Both the position numbers and the translations under genes were made by a program. From contig DJVU01000067.1 in the NCBI GenBank assembly GCA_002441345.1, forward strand, positions 28,435-92,434: DNA of 64,000 nucleotides. Reading direction: 5' to 3'. Every line of letters begins with the position of its first letter. Within the stretch, counting starts at the first letter, position 1. Below the pieces are notes generated by a model. That model made no database searches, was not told the DNA's origin, and saw only the letters and a program-made list of their open reading frames with translations. The DNA comes from Bacteroidales bacterium UBA6248 (GTDB lineage: Bacteria > Bacteroidota > Bacteroidia > Bacteroidales > Lentimicrobiaceae). This document shows, in pieces, positions 9,406 to 16,972 of this stretch.

Positions 9406-9990
9406 ATGATCCACTACTCGGATGAAGCAATCCTGGAAGGCCTGCGCTTGAGGAGTGATTACATCATCAAGTACATTTATCAGGAATTATTTCCTACGAT
9501 AAAGTACCTGGTGGTTAAGAACAGCGGGAATGATGAGGATGCCGAGGATGTGTTTCAGGACTCTCTGATTGTGGTTTTTAAGAAGATCAGGGATAATGAG
9601 CTTGAGTTGACCTGTTCTTTTCGTACGTATCTATACTCGGTAAGCCGCAATTTGTGGCTTCAGAAGCTGACCAGGAGCAAGCAGTTTGCCCGTGAGTTCA
9701 GTGATATTGAGAGTTTTGTTGATCTTCCCGATAAGGTAATGGATCAGTTGAGCGATCAGGAGGAGATGGAAAAGTACAGGTTGTATCAGGAGCATTTCCT
9801 TACCCTGGGCGACGATTGCCAGAAGGTACTGCTGCTGTTTATGAAAAAAATGTCCCTCAAAGATATAGCAACCGAGATGGGATATAAAACGGAAAAATAT
9901 GCGAAAACCCGCAAATACCTCTGCAAAGAGGAACTAAAAAAGAGAATTATCAATGATCCGAAGTGTCACAAATTCCTGTCCGATGACTAA
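9406..9990 (+). CDS. ECF-type RNA polymerase sigma factor
   Basis: A 194-residue sigma-70 family protein of ECF size. Region 2 covers about residues 25-95 (DEDAEDVFQDSLIVVFKKI and FRTYLYSVSRNLWLQKL). Region 4 covers about 135-185 (CQKVLLLFMKKMSLKDIATEMGY, the helix-turn-helix). It redirects RNA polymerase to a set of promoters not identifiable here. The next gene overlaps its last eight bases and codes for a membrane TPR protein with an anti-sigma-like N-terminus, so the two are probably translated together and work together. The start is the ATG at 9406; I see no clear ribosome-binding site. Confidence 0.9.
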   Translation: MIHYSDEAILEGLRLRSDYIIKYIYQELFPTIKYLVVKNSGNDEDAEDVFQDSLIVVFKKIRDNELELTCSFRTYLYSVSRNLWLQKLTRSKQFAREFSDIESFVDLPDKVMDQLSDQEEMEKYRLYQEHFLTLGDDCQKVLLLFMKKMSLKDIATEMGYKTEKYAKTRKYLCKEELKKRIINDPKCHKFLSDD

Positions 9991-10741
9991 AAAACCGAAG
10001 TATTCCCAGCTGATCGAGAGATTTATAGCGGGGGAGATGAATGAGGATGAACTCCGGTGGTTTGGCAAAGAACTGCAAACAAATGCAGAACTGTCGGCTG
10101 AACTAAGGCTGGACAAGGACCTCGACAACATTCTTTTTGATGAGGATGTAGTTGAGTTCCGAAGAAAGCTGATCGGTGTATTTAATGAATCGAAACAGCA
10201 GGAGGCTCCCCGCATTGTCAGAATGCAACCACGCAGGTGGCAGCTCGCTGCCGCTGCAGCAATTGCAGTCCTGGTGATCGCCGGTGGTGCCATACTGTTG
10301 ACTCAGCAGCGCTCCTACACGGCAGAGAAATTGTTCAGCATGTATTACGATTCCAATCGTACGATAGAGCTGACCCGTTCAGGCAACGCTAACATAGTGG
10401 AGGCTATTCTTAAGTTTCAGCAGAAAGATTACCAGGGAGCTTCCCTGCTTTTTGCCGAAATTCTCGATAAGGACAGCTCCAATATCGCAGTATGGTTCTA
10501 TAATGGAATCTCTTATATCGAAACAAACCGTATCGACGACGCTGTTAAAGCGTTCCGTTACATTGTTGAGAATAAGAACAACCTTTATGTCGAACATGCC
10601 GAATGGTATCTCGGGCTGTGCTATCTAAAAAACGAGCAAATAGATTTTGCCGTTGAACAATTCCGAAAAATTGCGTCCGACCAAAACAACTACCACTGTA
10701 AAGAAGCTTCAAAAATACTTGAGAAACTTGGACGTAATTAG
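9983..10741 (+). CDS. Membrane-anchored TPR protein, candidate anti-sigma partner
   Basis: A 252-residue protein. The ATG at 9983 overlaps the sigma stop (ATGACTAA), which is a typical coupled start; an in-frame ATG at 9953 would overlap much further. The cytoplasmic N-terminus (about residues 1-80, LIERFIAGEMNEDELRWF) resembles the start of Bacteroidota anti-sigma proteins. One transmembrane segment lies at about 83-101 (LAAAAAIAVLVIAGGAIL). The outer part carries two to three tetratricopeptide repeats (FQQKDYQGASLLFAEIL, YIETNRIDDAVKAF, YLKNEQIDFAVEQF). Seen: the topology and the overlap. Inferred: it holds or releases the sigma factor in response to an envelope signal. It ends at a strong terminator. 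Confidence 0.75.
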   Translation: MTKKPKYSQLIERFIAGEMNEDELRWFGKELQTNAELSAELRLDKDLDNILFDEDVVEFRRKLIGVFNESKQQEAPRIVRMQPRRWQLAAAAAIAVLVIAGGAILLTQQRSYTAEKLFSMYYDSNRTIELTRSGNANIVEAILKFQQKDYQGASLLFAEILDKDSSNIAVWFYNGISYIETNRIDDAVKAFRYIVENKNNLYVEHAEWYLGLCYLKNEQIDFAVEQFRKIASDQNNYHCKEASKILEKLGRN

Positions 10742-10771
10742 AAACTACCCAAACGAACGATCATTGATAAT

Positions 10772-10804
10772 AAAAATGCCGGATTTACTCCGGCATTTTT
10801 TTTT
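10772..10804 (+). terminator. Terminator of the sigma/TPR operon
   Basis: AAAAATGCCGGA (10772-10783), a 5-base loop and TCCGGCATTTTT form a 12-bp perfect stem followed by more T. It sits 30 bases after the TPR stop. Confidence 0.92.
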
Positions 10805-11014
10805 ATCCATGCTTTCGGTTTATTTGTCAGATCAATTACGCTTACGCATTTATAGCCATTTATTTTTTATCGGATATTTTTACCTGTAATTTATTGCAAT
10901 TATATTGCAATAGGCTGAAAATTAAGATAATAAAATAAATGTAAATTTAAAAATTCTTCCTGCAGCTGTTATCATACCCTTAGATTTATACTATTGTTGT
11001 AGAAAATCCTGAAT

Positions 11015-11050
11015 TTTGAGAATATATTTTGAGATACTGTATTATCTTTG
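11015..11050 (+). promoter_or_regulatory. Putative promoter of the 109-residue protein gene
   Basis: TATCTTTG at 11043-11050 is a perfect -7 box. The nearest upstream TTTG (11015-11018) is 24 bases away, longer than usual, so the upstream box is uncertain. The leader would be about 38 bases. Confidence 0.4.
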
Positions 11051-11093
11051 CACGAACTCCTAAAGAAATGAAACTAATTTAAACCCAAAAATT

Positions 11094-11423
11094 ATGGATA
11101 AGGTAAGATTAAAAGCATCACCGGAGCAAATCGATGAGCTTGTAAAGGCAGAAGAAGCCAAGCTCAGGCTGAAACTTGAAGAAGATATTAAAAATCTTCG
11201 CAAAAAGTATGAGTATATTGATATTCCCCTCCAGATTCCTGCCGGAGAAGGCAAAGAATCAGGTCAGCGCACGAAGTGGACAGCCGGTGATGTGGAAAAA
11301 CTCATCAGGCTCTATGTTCACGAGCACAAGAAACCCAAAGCCATCTCTCTGGAAATCGGAAAACCCGTTAAAGTTGTTAATGCTAAGGTTGCCGTCCTGA
11401 AAAAGAAGGGCATGATCGGCTAA
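11094..11423 (+). CDS. Small protein with N-terminal coiled coil and helix-turn-helix-like C-terminus
   Basis: A 109-residue protein I cannot name. The N-terminal half is a charged amphipathic helix (about residues 8-45, rich in Glu, Lys and Leu), likely a coiled coil. The C-terminal half (about 60-109; KWTAGDVEKLIRLYVHEHKKP, AISLEIGKPVKVVNAKVAVLKKKGMIG) looks like a small winged-helix or SANT-like unit that scans for binding sites. It has its own promoter and a strong terminator, so it is transcribed alone, and its Lys-rich composition suggests an abundant nucleic-acid-binding protein. That role is inference. The start is the only ATG near the 5' end. Confidence 0.6.
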   Translation: MDKVRLKASPEQIDELVKAEEAKLRLKLEEDIKNLRKKYEYIDIPLQIPAGEGKESGQRTKWTAGDVEKLIRLYVHEHKKPKAISLEIGKPVKVVNAKVAVLKKKGMIG

Positions 11424-11452
11424 ACGTCCATTTGCTGCTAAGGCAATCCATG

Positions 11453-11484
11453 AAAAATGCACCCGGGGAGGGTGCATTTTTTTT
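11453..11484 (+). terminator. Terminator of the 109-residue protein gene
   Basis: AAAAATGCACCC (11453-11464), loop GGGGA and GGGTGCATTTTT make a 12-bp perfect stem followed by a T run. Confidence 0.92.
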
Positions 11485-11668
11485 ATTCTTATGCCTGCCA
11501 TAACAATAGTAAAAATTCGATTTCACCCGGCAGTGTTCCTGACCACAATCCGGTTTGCTTTCGCAGAAAAAATATGGATAACAAGTTCAATTAAATAAAA
11601 CTTTTTCTGATACCTGACCCTGTGGACACCTTCTCTCAATACGGAATCAATGGCAGGTGCAGGGAGTA

Positions 11669-11699
11669 TTTAACGGTGTGTGTTAGGAAGATATTTATG
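11669..11699 (+). promoter_or_regulatory. Putative promoter of the structured RNA
   Basis: TTTA at 11669-11672, exactly 19 bases, then TATTTATG at 11692-11699. Each box has one mismatch from TTTG / TAnnTTTG. It is the best-placed site upstream of the orphan terminator at 11867-11898. Confidence 0.35.
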
Positions 11700-11704
11700 T
11701 ATAT

Positions 11705-11898
11705 AAACAGCAGCAAATCGGCTGAGAATATGGCAGCAAATGAGTAAACGTCCGGCGAACTTTAATTTCCCCATCCGTCGGGAGCTGCCTGATCGTGCAC
11801 GGGCAGTTACGTTAAAAACTGCGCTCATTCAGAGCCTAAACGCCCTGACCGGAACCGGTGCAAATGCCGGCAGTTACAGGTGCTGCCGGTTTTTTTTG
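11705..11898 (+). ncRNA. Candidate structured non-coding RNA with its own terminator
   Basis: The protein gene to the left already has a terminator, yet a second one (stem CCGGCAG 11867-11873 with CTGCCGG 11883-11889, then nine T) lies here with no reading frame in front. Upstream bases can form a branched fold: AATGAG 11739-11744 with CTCATT 11824-11829; inside it AACGT 11747-11751 with ACGTT 11809-11813; within that a hairpin CCGGCG 11752-11757 with CGTCGG 11776-11781 (one G-U) and another, CTGCC 11785-11789 with GGCAG 11802-11806. The 5' end is set from the promoter-like site, giving about 190 bases. I could not match it to 6S, SRP, RNase P, tmRNA or a riboswitch I know. Confidence 0.45.
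11867..11898 (+). terminator. Orphan terminator
   Basis: A 7-bp GC-rich stem, 9-base loop and nine T. No protein gene ends nearby on this strand, so it probably ends the candidate RNA. Confidence 0.75.
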
Positions 11899-11964
11899 TG
11901 CGGTCTGGCATAAACAGACAGCAACCGGAATTATATTTTGATAGTCTTTGCCTTACACCGGCAT

Positions 11965-11999
11965 AAAAAAAGCACCTACAAATTATTTTGTAAGTGCTT
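11965..11999 (-). terminator. Terminator after tRNA-Pro
   Basis: On the minus strand AAGCACTTACAAA pairs with TTTGTAGGTGCTT (one G-U) around a short AT loop, followed by a T run at 11971-11965. It begins 13 bases after the tRNA 3' end. Confidence 0.85.
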
Positions 12000-12012
12000 G
12001 ATTTTCATTTTG

Positions 12013-12086
12013 TCGGAGTGGTCAGACTCGAACTGACGACCACTTGCACCCCATGCAAGTACGCTAGCCAACTGCGCCACACCCCG
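12013..12086 (-). tRNA. tRNA-Pro (anticodon GGG)
   Basis: A 74-base cloverleaf on the minus strand. The acceptor CGGGGTG pairs with CACTCCG (one G-U), with the C1-G72 pair typical of proline tRNA, and the discriminator is A. The anticodon arm is CTTGC-ATGGGGT-GCAAG, placing T33, GGG at 34-36 and G37, as expected for tRNA-Pro. The T arm is GTCAG-TTCGAGT-CTGAC. The 3' CCA is not encoded (the next bases are CAA), so it must be added enzymatically. It decodes CCC and CCU. Confidence 0.95.
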
Positions 12087-12125
12087 TGCCTGGTCGTTAA
12101 AACAACTGAAAGCGTTTCAACCGTG

Positions 12126-12154
12126 CAAAAATACAAAAGTTTCGCTCACACAAA
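12126..12154 (-). promoter_or_regulatory. Promoter of tRNA-Pro
   Basis: Minus strand TTTG (12154-12151), 17 bases, TATTTTTG (12133-12126). Both boxes match the consensus. The precursor would carry a 5' leader of about 34 bases. Confidence 0.6.
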
Positions 12155-12247
12155 CAAGAATCGCATAAAAAATGTCGTCAGTTATGACATGTCAAAATGT
12201 CCATATGTTAAGTGTCAATAAATCAAATAATTAAATTTGTGGCATGG

Positions 12248-12280
12248 TTTTGGGCAGATGCGGGCAAAATTGTAATTTTG
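12248..12280 (+). promoter_or_regulatory. Promoter of trxB
   Basis: TTTG at 12248-12251, 21 bases, TAATTTTG at 12273-12280. Both boxes are exact. The leader is about 42 bases. Confidence 0.6.
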
Positions 12281-12327
12281 ACGGGCGGCGAGGTGCCGTT
12301 TCCGGAATTCTATAAAGAAAACTATCC

Positions 12328-13272
12328 ATGAGTGAAGAAATTGAAAAAGTAGACTGCCTGATCATTGGATCGGGACCTGCAGGTTACACTGCAGCCATTT
12401 ATGCGGCAAGAGCTGATCTGAAACCTGTTGTTTATCAGGGTTTGCAACCAGGAGGACAGTTGACTTCCACCACGGAGGTCGACAACTTCCCGGGCTATCC
12501 CGACGGGGTTCAGGGTCCGGAAATGATGATGGACATGCAACGTCAGGCCGAGCGTTTTGGTACCGATATGCGCTGGGGTATTATCACCGAAGCAGATTTT
12601 TCAAAACGTCCCTTCCGGCTTGTCGCCGATGAAACGAAAACCATTCTTGCTGAAACCGTTATCATTGCTACCGGTGCCACGGCACAGTATCTCGGCCTTG
12701 AGTCGGAAGCCAGGTATAACGGACACGGCGTTTCGGCATGTGCTACCTGCGATGGATTTTTCTTCCGCGGACAGGATATGGCTGTAGTAGGTGGTGGCGA
12801 TACTGCCTGTGAAGAAGCGTCTTACCTTGCCAAACTGGGAAGGAAAATCTATATGATCGTGCGGCGTGACGAACTCCGTGCCAGCAAAGCGATGCAGAAC
12901 AGGGTTATGAATACGCCGAACATTGAAATTCTCTGGAATCACGTTACCGAAGAGATACTGGGCGACGGCAAAACTGTGACCGGTGCCATGCTTAAAAATG
13001 TGAAAACCGGCGAGAAAAAGCAGATTGATGTTCAGGGATTCTTCGTAGCCATCGGTCACAAACCCAACACGGATCTGTTTAAAGGGCAAATAGAGCTTGA
13101 TGAAACCGGTTACATCAAAACCATACCCGGAACAACGCAAACGAATATCCCGGGGGTATTTGCTGCCGGAGATGTACAGGATCATGTTTTTCGCCAGGCC
13201 ATTACCGCAGCCGGAACAGGTTGTATGGCTGCCCTGGAAGCAGAGCGCTTCCTCGCAAGTCAGAACGATTGA
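12328..13272 (+). CDS. trxB: Thioredoxin-disulfide reductase
   Basis: A 314-residue NADPH-dependent flavoprotein that reduces thioredoxin in the cytosol. It has the FAD-binding GSGPAGY at residues 14-20, the redox-active pair Cys138 and Cys141 in CATCDG, the NADPH-binding GGGDTACEEA at about 155-164, and the C-terminal FAD motif GVFAAGDVQD. The length is normal for the low-molecular-weight class. The gene is monocistronic, with a clear promoter upstream and a strong terminator 39 bases after the stop. Confidence 0.97.
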   Translation: MSEEIEKVDCLIIGSGPAGYTAAIYAARADLKPVVYQGLQPGGQLTSTTEVDNFPGYPDGVQGPEMMMDMQRQAERFGTDMRWGIITEADFSKRPFRLVADETKTILAETVIIATGATAQYLGLESEARYNGHGVSACATCDGFFFRGQDMAVVGGGDTACEEASYLAKLGRKIYMIVRRDELRASKAMQNRVMNTPNIEILWNHVTEEILGDGKTVTGAMLKNVKTGEKKQIDVQGFFVAIGHKPNTDLFKGQIELDETGYIKTIPGTTQTNIPGVFAAGDVQDHVFRQAITAAGTGCMAALEAERFLASQND

Positions 13273-13310
13273 TTCCCGCCCCGGTTCGCAGGCTTGCGTG
13301 CCCTCGATAA

Positions 13311-13359
13311 TCAAACTGCCGTTATCTGCTTCGATTGCAGCTAACGGCAGTTTGATTTT
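13311..13359 (+). terminator. Terminator of trxB
   Basis: TCAAACTGCCGTTA (13311-13324) pairs perfectly with TAACGGCAGTTTGA (13342-13355); an inner CTGC/GCAG pair extends it. TTTTC follows. The convergent helicase gene ends at 13436. Confidence 0.85.
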
Positions 13360-13435
13360 CTTTAAGTTGCCTTTTTCCGGATTGTAACCGGCCGGGCAAT
13401 TTCAGAAATCCGTACCGAATGTATCCGGATTGCGG

Positions 13436-15208
13436 TTATTTACTTTTCTTTCCCCTTCCGGGACCGAATTTGCGTTCCGGTTTCCGCCAGGGCGATTCGG
13501 ATCCGCCGTTGTGTGAAGGTTTGCTGCGCTGAAATGGCGATCTTGCTTTCCTCTTTTCAGGAACGAACTCCCGCTCGCTTGCTTTTTCAACCCTGACGCC
13601 CCTCGGATTGGAATTGTCGTTCCCAAACGCTTTCAAAATCCGTCCAACGGAATCCGTATCCACATCAACAAATGAATAGCTGTCCATAATATCGATCCGG
13701 CCAATTTTGATCTCCCGCGAACGGGTAACCTCATTAATCAGGCCAATGATCTGGGGAGGCAAAACCTTATCTTTTCTGCCTACACTGATAAACAGGCGGG
13801 TAAACTGCCCTTCATCGCCTTTTCTTTTCTTTCTGTCTCTGGTATTATCGCTTTCTCTGCCCTCTTTCGGCATGCGTGAATCTTCTTCAACGTTCAGGTC
13901 TTTAGCATCGCGGTAATATTCGAGAAAACGATTGAATTCGAGGGAAACAAACCGTTTGATGATTTCTTCCCTGTCCATCCACTCAACTTTACGATAGATA
14001 ACCGGAAGAAATGACTCAATTTCGGCATCTATTTCCACGTTTTCCATACGGTCGATGTGGTGAAAAAGTTGCTTTTCGCATACCTGAACGCCGGTAGGGA
14101 TTTTTGCTTTCGCGAATTCACGGCCGATTTTTTTCTCGATCTGCCTGATTTTGAATTTCTCCTTAAGGTTAATGATGGAGATACAGGTGCCGGTTTTATC
14201 AGCTCTTCCGGTTCGACCGCTCCGGTGAATGTAGACTTCCGAATCGTCGGGAAGGTTGTAATTAATAACGTGTGTAAGATCGTTGACATCCAGTCCGCGG
14301 GCTGCAACATCGGTTGCTACCAGCATCTGCAGTGTTTTCTTCCGGAAGCGGTTCATAACGTTGTCGCGTGCCGCCTGTGAAAGGTCGCCGTGCAGCGAAT
14401 CGGCACTGTAGCCATCGCGGATCAGCGAGTCGGCAATTTCCTGCGTTTCGATACGGGTACGGCAGAAGATTATAGCATAAATCCGTGGATTGAAGTCTGC
14501 AAGGCGCTTCAGAGCCGCATAACGATCGCGGGCCTGAACCATGTAATAAATATGTTTTACATTGGCTGTTCCGGTATTTCTTTTTCCAATGCTTTTGATT
14601 ACCGGATTGTTCATATATTTCGACAGAATGCGCTCCACCTCTTCGGGCATGGTTGCCGAGAACAGAAGAGTGTGTTTGTCATCAGGAGTTTCGTCCAGAA
14701 TAGTATCCACCTCTTCCTGGAAGCCCATGTCAAGCATCTCATCGGCCTCATCCAGTACGGTCCATTTTACATGGCTGAAATCAACCCGTTTTCTGCGGAT
14801 CATATCGTTGAGTCTGCCGGGGGTAGCTACAATAATCTGGGGACCTTCCATCAACTGCTTTATCTGCAGTTCGATGCTTGCTCCGCCATAGACGGATGCG
14901 ATTTTTATACCGGGGATATTTACCGCAAAACTGCGGAGATCCCTCGAGATTTGAAGACAAAGTTCACGTGTGGGACACAATACCAGTGCCTGGGTTTTAT
15001 TCAGCTTCGGATTGATGTGATGCAAAACCGGCAATCCGAATGCAGCCGTTTTACCGGTGCCGGTTTGCGCAAGTCCGACAAGGTCGGTGGGGTTAGCTGT
15101 AAGTGCGGGGATTACTTCGGCCTGGACAGGCATGGGTTCCTTAAACCCGAGGGCCTCAACCGCCTCAATCAGGAGGGGGTTTAAGCCAAGTTCTTGAAAA
15201 TTAGGCAT
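13436..15208 (-). CDS. DEAD-box ATP-dependent RNA helicase with DbpA-type RNA-binding domain
   Basis: A 590-residue RNA helicase of the DeaD/CsdA group, acting on structured RNA in ribosome assembly and RNA decay. It has the Q motif (PMPVQAEVI), AQTGTGKT at 47-54, DEAD at 153-156, SAT at 184-186, ARGLDV and HRSGRTGR. After the helicase core come a helical linker and a DbpA-like RNA-binding domain (about 465-545, FTRLFISVGRKD to SFVDVDTDSVG). A basic Arg/Lys/Ser/Pro tail (GPGRGKKSK at the end) closes it. A -7-like box TACCTTTG on the minus strand at 15239-15232 suggests a leader of about 20 bases. Confidence 0.95.
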   Translation of the reverse strand: MPNFQELGLNPLLIEAVEALGFKEPMPVQAEVIPALTANPTDLVGLAQTGTGKTAAFGLPVLHHINPKLNKTQALVLCPTRELCLQISRDLRSFAVNIPGIKIASVYGGASIELQIKQLMEGPQIIVATPGRLNDMIRRKRVDFSHVKWTVLDEADEMLDMGFQEEVDTILDETPDDKHTLLFSATMPEEVERILSKYMNNPVIKSIGKRNTGTANVKHIYYMVQARDRYAALKRLADFNPRIYAIIFCRTRIETQEIADSLIRDGYSADSLHGDLSQAARDNVMNRFRKKTLQMLVATDVAARGLDVNDLTHVINYNLPDDSEVYIHRSGRTGRADKTGTCISIINLKEKFKIRQIEKKIGREFAKAKIPTGVQVCEKQLFHHIDRMENVEIDAEIESFLPVIYRKVEWMDREEIIKRFVSLEFNRFLEYYRDAKDLNVEEDSRMPKEGRESDNTRDRKKRKGDEGQFTRLFISVGRKDKVLPPQIIGLINEVTRSREIKIGRIDIMDSYSFVDVDTDSVGRILKAFGNDNSNPRGVRVEKASEREFVPEKRKARSPFQRSKPSHNGGSESPWRKPERKFGPGRGKKSK

Positions 15209-15515
15209 AAATTTGTTTAGAAAAACGGCTGCAAAGGTAGTACTATTATTTGGGTATTTTGTTATGCAGTGTAAATAAATAAATTAATACCGGAATTTGC
15301 ATCTTTTATGCCCGCTGAAAGCCATTCTATCCTGCAAAAAGTGTGAAAATCCGGAGTACAACACCTTCACACGGAGACAGCACACGGTAAAACGGAGTAA
15401 AAGTAACTGATTGTAAATCAGAAATGAAAAACGAAAGAAAAACACAGCTTCATGGGCTTGTTTAAAGAGAAAAAGCCCTCACCGACACTGCCGGAGAATC
15501 TGTATTGAATCGTTT
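15209..15515. other. Intergenic region between two leftward genes
   Basis: A 307-base gap. It holds the -7-like box of the helicase near 15232-15239. A GGGCTT/AAGCCC inverted repeat at about 15450-15477 has no T run, so it is at best a weak end signal for the transporter gene. No reading frame above 20 codons looks real. Confidence 0.4.
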
Positions 15516-16790
15516 TTACTTCCAGAAGATACCGAAAAGAATATAGGCTACAATCAGAGTGATAACGATATTGAATAACTGTGCAATCAAAAATGCATAA
15601 AGCGGCCTGCCCTTATCCATTGTAACGAGGTCTCTGAACCGGGTTTCGAGTCCGATGCATACGAAGGCAAGGTTAAACCACAGCGATTGATAGCTTTTGA
15701 TTGTTTTGCCGGCGGCAATGGCTGTTTCGTTATCAATCAGGAAAGAGAATGCCATTGAAGCGAGGATAAATCCAAGCACGAACTTCGGAAACCGTTCCCA
15801 GATAATGCTCAGCGTTGGTTTTTCGGCAGGTTCATCCTTGCCGGCCTGACGATAGGTCCAGAAAATCGAGATCAGAAAGGCAGCAACTCCCAGAAGTACG
15901 TTCTGCGAAAACTTGATGATGGTACTGAATTTGAGTGCAATGTCGCCTGCAATGGTACCCCCTGCTACTACCGCACCGGTAGTATCGATCGATCCGCCAA
16001 GCCAGGCTCCGGTAACTTCATCCGGCAGGTTCATCCATCGCGCCAGCAAAGGCATAAAAATCATCATAGGAATGGCGACAACCAGCACCAGTGAAATAAC
16101 ATAACTCAGTTTTTTGCTGTCGCCTTTTATGGCTCCCGCGGTTGCAATGGCAGCAGAAACGCCGCAGATACTGACAGCACTTGCCAGCATGATGCTCAGC
16201 TCTTCGTCGACTTTTAATTTTTTTGCAATCCAGAATGCGAAATACCAGACCGAGACTACAATAATAACAGCCTGAAGTACTCCGTAAAGTCCGGCCTTCA
16301 TAATTTCCGAGAAGAGTATGGTAGCTCCCAGCATTACAAGACCGATTTTAATATAAAATTCACTCTGTATGCCGGCCTTAAGCCATTGGGGCGTTTTGAT
16401 GACATTACTGATAAACAAGCCGATGAGTAGCGAAAAAAGTACCGTTTCCAGTCCCAGATCTTTCATCGACCCGCTGGATGCAATAAACTGGGCAATCATC
16501 GAAAGAACGAAAACAACAGGAAAAGCCGTCAGAAGTTCTTTGCCCTTTTTCCCCATCAGCCATGCTCCTGCAAGTGAGAAAAAGAAAAAATACAAAAAGG
16601 TTAATACCAAACGGATAGTATTGCCCGTAGTAAAAACCTCTGCACTCAGGACTGTCCATCCGGTCCATCCCGATTTCGGCCCGAACCTGGGCAGCTCAGG
16701 AAAAAAGGAAGTCGCAACGATAGCCATTATCAGGATACCGCCGACCACAACACTTGCCCAGTCTTCGGTGAGTTTGAATTTTTTTAGCAT
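15516..16790 (-). CDS. YeiH/UPF0324 family putative sulfate exporter
   Basis: A 424-residue inner-membrane protein with about ten to eleven hydrophobic segments. It belongs to the YeiH (UPF0324) family, annotated as putative sulfate or anion exporters. Family landmarks are the conserved helix breaks ICGVSAAIATAGAI (about residues 208-221) and SIDTTGAVVAGG (about 266-277), and GLETRF near the C-terminus. The N-terminal 60 residues are longer than in the Escherichia coli protein. The gene is monocistronic with a consensus promoter just upstream. The substrate is not established for the family at large. Confidence 0.85.
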   Translation of the reverse strand: MLKKFKLTEDWASVVVGGILIMAIVATSFFPELPRFGPKSGWTGWTVLSAEVFTTGNTIRLVLTFLYFFFFSLAGAWLMGKKGKELLTAFPVVFVLSMIAQFIASSGSMKDLGLETVLFSLLIGLFISNVIKTPQWLKAGIQSEFYIKIGLVMLGATILFSEIMKAGLYGVLQAVIIVVSVWYFAFWIAKKLKVDEELSIMLASAVSICGVSAAIATAGAIKGDSKKLSYVISLVLVVAIPMMIFMPLLARWMNLPDEVTGAWLGGSIDTTGAVVAGGTIAGDIALKFSTIIKFSQNVLLGVAAFLISIFWTYRQAGKDEPAEKPTLSIIWERFPKFVLGFILASMAFSFLIDNETAIAAGKTIKSYQSLWFNLAFVCIGLETRFRDLVTMDKGRPLYAFLIAQLFNIVITLIVAYILFGIFWK

Positions 16791-16811
16791 GGTGCTTTGT
16801 TTTTAGATGAA

Positions 16812-16842
16812 CAAATGTAAAAATAAAAATTTCCTTTCCAAA
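16812..16842 (-). promoter_or_regulatory. Consensus promoter of the YeiH-type gene
   Basis: Minus strand TTTG (16842-16839), exactly 19 bases, TACATTTG (16819-16812). Both boxes match perfectly. The leader would be about 16 bases. Confidence 0.7.
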
Positions 16843-16972
16843 AAAGTTTAGTAAGCTGTTAGACAAATGTTTAGCTGAGATGTCCGGGAGTATTTCCGAT
16901 AAAAGACGATCTCTTTTTCCGGGATTTGAATACCTTTCTTAACTTTGTGCCTTCCTTCAAATACATTATCTT

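Larger units (their letters stand above)
10742..11093. other. Intergenic region with terminator and promoter
   Basis: A 352-base AT-rich gap. It holds the terminator of the sigma/TPR operon (10772-10804) and a promoter-like site for the next gene (11015-11050). Nothing else stands out. Confidence 0.5.

Noticed and set aside
14390..15184. A 264-codon plus-strand frame opposite the DEAD-box helicase
   Set aside because: Antisense to the helicase core motifs, which fix the coding strand.
15450..15477. GGGCTT/AAGCCC inverted repeat as terminator of the transporter gene
   Set aside because: The stem is only 6 bp with a long loop and there is no T run on the minus strand.
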